NCBI GenBank assembly: GCA_918026815.1
Contig: CAKJVC010000062.1
Location: 58,546 to 122,545 of the forward strand
Direction: 5' to 3'
DNA: 64,000 bases
DNA from: Chalara sp. BL73
Taxonomy: Eukaryota > Ascomycota > Leotiomycetes > Helotiales
This document shows positions 56,220 through 64,000 of the stretch, piece by piece. The position numbers and the translations under genes were made by a program. How positions within the stretch are numbered: the stretch's first letter is position 1; each line of letters opens with the position of its first letter. A model generated the notes under the pieces. It made no database searches. It was not told the origin of the DNA and was given only the letters and a program-made list of their open reading frames with translations.

Positions 56220-57733
56220 TTGGTCAAATGCGGCCTAGCTATGCTTCACGGGCGGGGCGTGGGAAAAGTGAGCATCGATCTCATTGCCTCAAGCATTCCC
56301 AATTTAACGAGAGAATCTGACAAGGAGCTCATCACATATCCCAATTTCGAGGAGAACCGGAATCAGATCATTGTAGTTGGGTCTCTTTGCAAAGCAAGCT
56401 TTAACAATTTCCTCTGGTCTTGCCCAAATTCAGCTAAAGCTTCTTTCTTGAGCTTAGCCAATTCTTGTTGTGGTTTTATGGGAATGTTGATCCAAGCGGA
56501 CGTGATAGCAAGAAAGCTCGAGAAAGAGCAATTAGCATGGTTGTTTTGACCGCACCAATACGAAGCTTCATCTTGATTAGCAGGTTAATGTATCAACATA
56601 CAGAAAATCTTACATGCTGACAGAGGGTTCTGACGATGTAGCGGCTCTCTTCCGGGCCTCTGGCATCCTGAAGCAGCTTGTTTACAATACGTTTGTTTGG
56701 CTTCAGTGCTGCCAGTGCCTTGTGTGCTCGCAATCTTAACTAACGATTGATAGACTCCTTTTATAGTAAGAGGTTTCGGTTTCCGAAGAGTAAAGCTCTG
56801 TTTCTTCTTAGCTTCAAAAGCAACATCACCTGCATCGCCAACTTTGTCATACAAAGCTTTTAGCGATTTGGCATCTAAGCCACAGACCGTTTTTAGGGCC
56901 TTAGATATGGCCGAACCACCAAGTCCAAGTTCCAAGGAAATGTATGGCGGGGAAATTGAGTTGGTCGCAAGCCAAACCTAGGTATGTTAGATATGGTCAG
57001 CTAGTACATGCCAATACAGAGATGAATTCTCAGCGCTCGCAATAAGACGTACAGTTGGCAATAAACTACTTGGATCGCCTTCTATAATAACTCTAAGAAG
57101 ATTGACGAGAGTATCTACAATCTTGATGCGACTTTGTGTTGAGTTGACCAATACGAAGCATCTGGTAAGGACTGCATAGGACGCGTTCCCTCCCTCCGTA
57201 GCCCAATGGCTTTGGAGGTCCTTCACATATTTCAACGGATCAAAAGTCAAAGGGCTGTCGCCAAAGGGTATATGTGTAGTTATTGCATCTTCGGTTGAAC
57301 CTGCTGATTGTAGTGAGAGGGTGTTTGTCCTCTTTGATAATATGCTCGATTGCTCAGAGTCCCCTTGCGGTTTGATATCCTGATCTGATATAGACTCAAC
57401 AACTTGGCCAGCTTTGGGCTCACCGTGACCTGCTCCCTCCTCTCCAAATAGCTTGCGTTCTACAGTTGTATGCGAGCCTGAACCGGCAGCAACATCATCT
57501 CGCAGTCTTTCCTGATTCTCTTGATCCCATTCTGCCTGTAACTTCCGTGCCAGCTGCTCGTCCGTCAACTCAAGACCATTATTCAACTTTATACCCCCAT
57601 CTGGGATGTTGGCAGATCCGATTACTGGCCCTTGCTGCTTGTTCTTTCCAAAGAAGAAGTCGAGATTTCGAGTTGGGTTAGGAGAGGTCTTCGAGCCATC
57701 ATTAAGCTTTCGCCGTTTTGTAGGAGGTCCCAT
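56220..57733 (-). pseudogene. DNA ligase I, 5' part only, frameshifted
   Basis: Exon 1 (57733-57053) encodes the unstructured N-terminus with a PIP-box-like NLDFFFGK and the start of the DNA-binding domain (DPLKYVKDLQSHWATEGG, IKIVDTLVNLLRVIIEGDPS). After a 75-nt intron, exon 2 gives PPYISLELGLGGSAISKALK and KPKPLTIKGVYQSLVKIAS. A one-base insertion near 56693 shifts the frame; RIVNKLLQDARGPEESRYI follows in the next frame. After another intron come LRIGAVKTTMLIALSRAF, a further shift, PEEIVKACFAKRPNYNDLIPVLLEI, and a degraded LEAMRSMLTFPTP. The gene breaks off near 56,220, before the catalytic KYDGERxQ lysine motif. An essential replication gene cannot be like this, so a working copy must exist elsewhere. 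Confidence 0.82.
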
Positions 57734-57974
57734 AATGAAGCCTTAAGTATTTGATCAAACCTGTAGACATACTGCTAATAGATATCGAGCCGTCACATAT
57801 TATGGTACATCTTTTGGTTGATCATGCTCATTTGCTTCTGGCGTCTGAGTGTCATGCGTCATTAGAGGTTCGGCGTCTTGCCAGCCTCACTGGGAAGGCT
57901 GAGAACACCCCACAAGGCACGATTCCATGCGTCAACAGTCTTTCAAGATTTCAACACAGTACGACATTCGCATT

Positions 57975-60900
57975 ATGGCTGTAGCTTCGGATACTAGACT
58001 TGAGGATTATCTTAGTGATAAGTAGGCATTTATGCTTCGTTGAAAGCGCAAGAAACCCGCTAATCAATTATTAGATTCCAGACAATTGCAGATTTTAAGC
58101 AAATAGATAGTTTGTTAGAGACTGTTTCATTACAGAAGCAGCAGCTTGATGAGCAGCTCAAAGCTGCCCGAACTAAACTCGAAGAATCCAAGAAGCTTGC
58201 AGATGAAAATGCTTCCCGTATCCTTGACGACGCCAAATTGTTTGAACGACAACAGAACGATGTCAACAAGCGTATCATGCTTGTTACCTCATCCAGCAGT
58301 GTAGACGAGGCGACAAAGAGGCTGGCAGGTCCAATGGAAAAACTGCGCAAGGTGGAATTGGCAGCGCAGTACATAGAACTACTCAAAGAGATAAATGGTC
58401 TTGTATCTGATGCGAGGTCTCATCTCCCAGGATACCCTGTTGAAGCACTTAAGCCTTATGACCAAGTAATACATACTAATACCTATTGTTTTGAAACTTT
58501 TACTGACACAAATACTAGCTAAAACAATTAGCCATAACATTGCGCCAGAAACAGGTGAATGCGGAAGGGGCAGGCGTGCATCTTATCAATCATGTTGAGC
58601 AAACAACAACCCGTCTTTGGACTGAAATGAATAAAATTATGGTCGACGAATTTCAGTATGAGACTCTGACACAGCTTCAAACACGAGAGTTATGAGACAG
58701 CTAACGACAACTTGCAGGGCCGAGCTCACTAAATCAAAATGGCCGTCGGTCAAGGCGGACCCTAGCAGAGAATGGAGGAATTGCTTTGAAAAACTTTTAG
58801 AACTTCAGTATCCGGAGTTGGGATCCGCCAGAGAACCCCTTGTTCTTCTACCTATAGGTCTTCTCGCCAAGCCTTTCATACAGAATTTCAAATATCAATT
58901 CATGAGCAACAAGCCTACTAGTCAGTTATTTACTAACATCATCTTCCTCAACAGGGACTAGAAGTTAACTGACACGAAGTAGGTCACTCAAAGCACCTTG
59001 GCGATTACTACCTGGAATGGGTCATCGTTCAGATCACAGGTTTAGAGGACTACTTGCGAAATGATGTAGCACCAGTATGTCCCAGAAACCCGACTAGTAG
59101 AAATAATGGATTACTAAATTTTCTAAGAGTCTTGCTGGGTATTTTCGGAATACTCACTTCGCTAGCAATACATTATATGTCGATCCTGTTTCGGCATTCA
59201 TAACAGCACTTCTGCCGATTTTGAAGGAGAAAACTCTCAATGTAGTGGAAGCAATTAGCCAAGATGCTGCTTTATTAAGTAGATTTGTAGCTCAGCTTCT
59301 CAAGTTTGATGAGACAATAAGATCTCAATTCAAATACGATGCAGGAAGCGTAGATGATGGATGGAGTGGCCTGGTTTGGGACGTCCTAGACACTAACTTC
59401 GATCGCTTTCTAGAAGTCGAGAAATCATTTGCATTTGACAGATATGAGGAGATCATTAAGTCACCTAATTCAGGACTCATTGATCATGATAGTGCACGTC
59501 CCGGCAAGACTAAATGGACTCATGGTGCCTACCAAATCACAGATTTGTTATCCACTGTTACAGAAACGTACCAGAACCTTCCCCATGCGCCTTTGTGAGT
59601 ATATTCCAGTTGCTTGCCCTATCTGGTGCAAATGACACCTACGCTAACTCACGACTCACTAAAGCAAGGAGCGATTTCTACTAGAAGTACAACTAGAGAT
59701 AGTTAATAGGTACCAAGGTCGCCTTATTGAGTCCCTTGTTGTATATAGGACAATCACCAGTGGAATCGGTCGTGCCGTTCACGGTATAACTAGCGAGCAA
59801 CGAGCTAAGTTAGAAGGTGTCGGGGGACTAGATTCCTTGTGCCAGAAGTCTACGGTAGCGCGAACCATGTCAGTATGCCTCTTTTATTGTTAATCATGAT
59901 GCGTCGACAATTTTAATAGCTACACATACTGATACTTTTAGATCGTTGAAAAAATGAAAGATTGGGGCAGGCTAGACTTTTTCTTAGTCTGTTTTTAGAT
60001 TTGAGCAAGCGTAAGTATGGCTATATCAACGATCCCTGAACACGTTATCAGGATACGAAGCAAACAAAGACCAATTGTTAATTTAGTTAGGCGCACAAAA
60101 CAGCCCTCGACACTCCGATTTTGTTGGTTCGATGTCATTTAATGAAGTCAAGGATGCGACATCTGATTCTCTGGGCACCGATTCTGATGAAACGGGATCT
60201 ATATTTGATAAATTGATTGCATCCTACAAGAAAGAACTACTGGAGCCGGTGACCGAACTGCTCATAGATGCGTTCAAGTATAATTTTCCGACAATATTTC
60301 GACCATACATTAGCAGAGCACAGTGGACAACAGTTGGTGATGTGGATGATTCTGGTAAGGGCTATTTAGGTGAAAGGAAAATGCTCCAGTTCCTGAGCTA
60401 ATATCACACAGTGACAATAAGCTCGGAACTTGACCATCCAATCAAAATATTACAGGAGCAACTCAACTATTTGGCCAGTGTTCTAGCTTTCCTACCATTT
60501 CGGCGCATCTGGAGAGTGGTACGTAGTTCCTGTTTCCTAAACGCTACATGGTGCTACTATGGGAAATTTCTAGGCGTATTACGCAACAAATGCTGATTGA
60601 ATTCTACACAGGCATACGACAGTCTCGAAGACCTCCTGTGGCGCGAGGTTCTTATGAGGCAAAACTTTACCGCACTTGGTGCAGCACGCTTTTCTCATGA
60701 TATCAAAGCGCTTCAGAGCGTGGTTGATAGAGCTTGTCGTGTATATCGTCCAACAGGCGGTGCCGATCTGGAAATGGATAGATTGCAAGAAGGTGCCATG
60801 GTACTTACCTTGCCGTTGACAGACGAAGTAAATCTTTTTATAATTCCTTACGTTTCCTTGACGCAACTCGCATGGATTCCTAATTGTGTAATTAATACTA

Positions 60901-61042
60901 ACTGTTCTAGACTGGCGGCCCATCATTGTCGAATGAAGAGAGTGTCCAGCTTTTGAACCTGCGGTTTATCACTAAGCAGGATACCAGCAGGATCATCCGG
61001 TCTCGCATTGAAACTTCTACGGACTTTGGTGCTGACGAGTAA
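57975..61042 (+). pseudogene. RINT-1/Tip20-family vesicle-tethering protein, nearly complete but frameshifted
   Basis: Twelve exons can be traced (57975-58021, 58075-58465, 58519-58655, 58718-58920, about 58980-59074, 59128-59594, 59665-59868, 59942-60010, 60091-60354, 60412-60518, 60612-60827, 60911-61042). They run from MAVASDTRLEDYLS through a coiled coil (ETVSLQKQQLDEQLKAARTK) and the RINT1/TIP1 domain: EPLVLLPIGLLAKPF, HLGDYYLEWV, VDDGWSGLVWDVLD, ELDHPIKILQEQLNYLAS and FGADE. All phases agree except exon 8, where two separate one-base losses (at its start and in the FFL-SL segment near 59,985) break the frame. Tip20/RINT-1 belongs to the Dsl1 complex tethering Golgi-to-ER vesicles and is essential in yeast. 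Divergent from the ligase pseudogene, 241 bp apart. Confidence 0.75.
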
Positions 61043-61568
61043 AGAGATTGCCATGAGACTGTATATCTCGAGAAAATGGTTGTAGGTTTAGCTGATGTCC
61101 GAGTCATGGTATCTCGATTTATTTCCATTAAGCGGTGCGCCGGCAAGATCAGCTTAGATGATGATACACTTGGCGTAGCATGAAACTGATGGAGCAATTA
61201 TCCAACATAGTGAATCTATCTGGAACAAACATCCAAAGCAAAGAAGAAAAGGGTGGAGGTCTGAGTGTGGGGCTAAAGCCAATTTGTATATCAGAAAGCT
61301 GAAGACAAACTACACTCATTAAAACCTTGCCTGCAGATAGCATTTATTATGAAACAAGCAGAGGAGAAAAATATGTTCGCCAGGTGAAGAAGCTATTAAC
61401 ATGCAGAGTCCCTGAACTTCATTAATACTCACTTCAGAGTTCACTTTTCAAGGAGACAAGAGCCAGTAAAAATGAAAGCTACGCCCCATTTCATTGTACC
61501 AGACGTACGCCATTACCATCCCTGACCAAGTATATCCCATAAATAATCCGTGGTATGCCTCCTTCACC
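61043..61568. other. Intergenic, convergent tails
   Basis: About 530 bp between two convergent genes. Nothing recognised. Confidence 0.4.
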
Positions 61569-61993
61569 TTAACCAAGTCTCGTCTCCTTATCCTTGATAG
61601 GAATATCGCTGCCTGTAGCACCCTTATATTGACCACGGAGGAAATCAGAGATCTGCTCGTCTTTCGCCTGCTCAACTGCTGACTCGTTGTCTTGTGGGCC
61701 TTGGCCGAGGAACTTCTCTTGCACGAAATCGATTCCTGCATTCGTTTTTTAGTATCTTGTGATGGAATGGAATTGAGGGAGGGGAGGAGGAGGGAGGAAT
61801 TACCTTTATCAAGCATATCCTCATTCTTCTCAGATTCCTTTCCACCACCAGCAGCAGCGTTCAGCTTGTCACCAATGCCGCTGAAAAAACCTCCCTCCTT
61901 CTTCTCCCCGCCGGTAGTGCTGGCTTCGCCATCCTGGCGTTCTGGATTCTCGCCTTGCTTATCCCCACCGGTAAACTTGTTGATGTAGTCCAT
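61569..61993 (-). CDS. Small hydrophilic conserved fungal protein (stress-associated type)
   Basis: Two exons (61993-61804, 61735-61569; intron 68 nt) encode 118 residues. The N-terminus is MDYINKFTGGDKQ, followed by a Gly/Glu/Lys-rich disordered part (GGEKKEGGFFSGIGDKLN) and then the conserved block KESEKNEDMLDKGIDFVQEKF. It ends with NESAVEQAKDEQISDFLRGQYKGATGS. This small protein is widespread in ascomycetes and is often reported as induced by stress; its molecular role is unknown. The charged, Gly-rich composition resembles hydrophilin-like proteins. It appears intact between two degraded housekeeping genes. Confidence 0.75.
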
Positions 61994-62746
61994 GATGATG
62001 ATTGACCTAGTATGTAGAGCTTGTTGATTGATTTTGAGGTTTACTGGTATGAGGAAGGAAGAGCGTGAGGTAGGCGAACCCTGGTGTTATTTAATAGGTT
62101 GCGTTGTTGACTCTACACCAAAAGCAAACAAGGAGCTATGAATGACGTAAATCAGCCCGCAGCAAGGTCAGGCCAATGAATGATAAGTGAGGAGTTACTT
62201 TTCCCAGTTTCGAGACGATCCTAGGCTGGGCAGTGCGTCTTGTGTTTCATTATAGCTAGCCTTGCATATTGAGTGAGATTGGTATATTAAAAGAATATCA
62301 CAGTTCCTTTTCCCAGCAGAGCTGGGCTGTGATTGAGCCTGAGACAGCTCGATAAGTAGTTCCGAGATACAAAGAGTTATACTTTATTATGAGCTTCAAT
62401 GGAAGAGAATTTTACCATGGCCTGAAAATTCGATTCACTCAGAATGCAGGTTCTACTGCCTCCAAATACGTGTCTTGCTACGGCGAGAAATAGTATGATT
62501 TTGAGGTCTGGGGAGAACTATTCCCTCCCACATCAAGCTGAACTTGAAATGGCGGGGTAAATTATGGCGCAAGGTCGCCCCTTACAGTAAGCTATTCTTA
62601 TCGCAAGCGAGGCACGATAAGCTGTCGCAAGAGAAAGTAAACATCGCGAAGATAACTTTCCACTTCCAGACTACCCGGGAGCTCATTGCACCTTTGTGTT
62701 GTACTAATCCAAAAGAAATATCACTTGCGGACGTGCACTTGCTAGA
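61994..62746. other. Intergenic, divergent promoters
   Basis: About 750 bp between the small protein gene and the Mis14-like remnant on opposite strands. No repeats or other genes. Confidence 0.4.
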
Positions 62747-63396
62747 ATGGCAGAGCACTACCGCAAAATTGACTCAATCTCCCGACGATCTCAGTACCTT
62801 ATAAACAATGTCCGACGCGCCGCGCGCAGAAAATCGACAAAGACCTCCCTCCATGCCGGGATTGGGTGAAGATCTATGCGCCAACGCGTCGAAGAACTTG
62901 TACAAGCCTACATACGAGACGTCTTCTTGACCACGAGCGAGAATATCACGATCAATGGTATGGAGCCGGATGAAGATTTGTTAGAGCGGATGTTGAAGGA
63001 AGATGGGGGGGGGGAGAGGAGCGTGGAGGGAGTTTGAGGCGTTTGATCCGAGGCTGTGGGAAAGAGCAAAGGAGAGGCGGCGAGAAAGGAGGAGGAATTG
63101 GTAGAGGAGATTGCAAGGTTGAGAAGGGACGTACCAGGGATGGTTGTGGAGGGCGTCAGGAGTGGAGCGAAAGGGGATGATGAGGAGAGGCTAGGTGTTT
63201 GGGTAGAGAAGGCGAATGGGGGGATAATGGTGACCTTAGAGTGGGAAGCTTGGAGAGGCAGGAAGTTGTCGAGAGGGACTGGGCAAAGAGTGTTGATGGG
63301 CTGAGTAGGCTCAAAAGAAGTCTACCAGAGATGGCTGCAAAGAAGGAGCGTGCAGAGAAGGCAGAGGCGTATGTTTTGAAGTCTGGTTTACGATGA
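62747..63396 (+). pseudogene. Mis14/NSL1-like kinetochore protein, frameshifted
   Basis: Several frames together resemble the Mis14 subunit of the MIND kinetochore complex. They are KIDS then YLINNVRRAARRK, next frame KIDKDLPP, then MRQRVEELVQAYIRDVFLTTSENITINGMEPDEDLLERML. After another shift come WREFEAFDPRLWERAKER, then ARKEEELVEEIARLRRDVPG, and finally VDGLSRLKRSLPEMAAKKERAEKAEAYVL and a TGA at 63394-63396. At least five frame changes, one at a run of ten G (63005-63014), exclude a functional product. A working copy must exist elsewhere because this protein is essential in yeasts. Confidence 0.65.
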
Positions 63397-64000
63397 AACA
63401 AATTCGTGTATGGTTTTCTTGGTTGATATCATATAATGAGTAGGATCATGGGGAATGGGTTCGGAGTTTGAGCGGGCACATTGGGGATGGCGTGTTTGGA
63501 GTCATGATATCCCCTGCCTTTAGAACAATGTTAAGGAATATAGCTATGCTGCGGCTCATGCACAAATTTTATAGGCTTACTAACAACTGTGTGATGACAG
63601 TGTTATGAGTTCGGGGAATGTGCAACTCGCTACTTGTGTTGCAGTGTATTTTAGTCGGGGCTATTCGATGTGTGGAAGGCTCTAGTAGGATGTATCTCAG
63701 ATTCTAAAGCGTCGGAATCATAATCTAAGCCTTTGTAATATTTATAAATACCTGATAAGGCCAGCCTCCATATCCTTTTAGGATATCACATACACCACAA
63801 GGTATGCAAAGAGTCTCCCTATGCGGATCTCCTAGAATTCCTCGTCATCGAGATTACCTCACTCACTTGCTGACTAGCGCTTTTATGCTTAGTAGGATCG
63901 ATGAAGAAGTCTCAAATATTCCCCTATCTTGCAGGTACGCCGGATTTTGCTTTATACAGAACCAGTTTCGGCTGCTAACGTGATTTCAGACTTCTCAGGA
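63397..64000. other. Right edge, nothing recognised
   Basis: The last 600 bp contain no supportable gene or repeat end. Confidence 0.4.

Noticed and set aside
1..64000. CRISPR arrays, rRNA or bacterial operons
   Set aside because: No spaced direct repeats and no rRNA-like sequence; gene structure is eukaryotic with introns throughout.

Overview
The window comes from a filamentous ascomycete (Pezizomycotina, plausibly Leotiomycetes, though I cannot prove the class). Genes carry many 45-75 nt introns with GTRNGT donors and CTRAC branch sites. Families are typically fungal: Zn2Cys6 regulators, a PDR-type ABC transporter, ACS-family MFS, GMC oxidoreductase and P450. Repeats are AT-rich and look RIP-damaged. 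Exon borders below were read by eye from splice consensus and protein continuity.

Layout. 0-1 kb: 3' end of a Zn2Cys6 regulator. 1-4.2 kb: repeats, a solo LTR and a Baeyer-Villiger monooxygenase remnant, divergent from an intact alpha/beta hydrolase (4.6-5.7 kb). 8.5-18.9 kb: a decaying sugar-acid-type catabolic cluster with an intact MFS transporter and 2-hydroxyacid dehydrogenase, and broken DHDPS-family aldolase, Zn2Cys6 regulator and PfkB kinase. 19.6-23.1 kb: two secreted lectin-type genes, one natterin-like (jacalin plus aerolysin-like) and one jacalin-only. 24-29 kb: a second decayed group (regulator, alcohol dehydrogenase, MFS), then an intact P-loop kinase. 31.3-34.8 kb: a spliced 68-residue cysteine-rich secreted protein and a broken TcA-like (Tc toxin complex) gene. 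37.4-47.6 kb: intact PDR ABC transporter, Upc2-like regulator and an IPA-like protein. 48-55.2 kb: a GMC oxidoreductase split by a pogo-type transposon, divergent from a mutated P450. 56.2-63.4 kb: degraded copies of housekeeping genes (DNA ligase I, RINT-1/Tip20, Mis14) around an intact small stress-type protein.

Main theme: accessory DNA in active decay, with datable mobile-element insertions. Five solo LTRs or LTR-like units, one hAT-type MITE with an 8-bp target duplication, two TA-flanked MITEs and a 2.2-kb pogo element can be delimited to the base. In four genes (aldolase, regulator, alcohol dehydrogenase, GMC oxidoreductase) deleting the element plus one target-site copy rejoins the coding sequence. 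No rRNA, tRNA or CRISPR array was seen.
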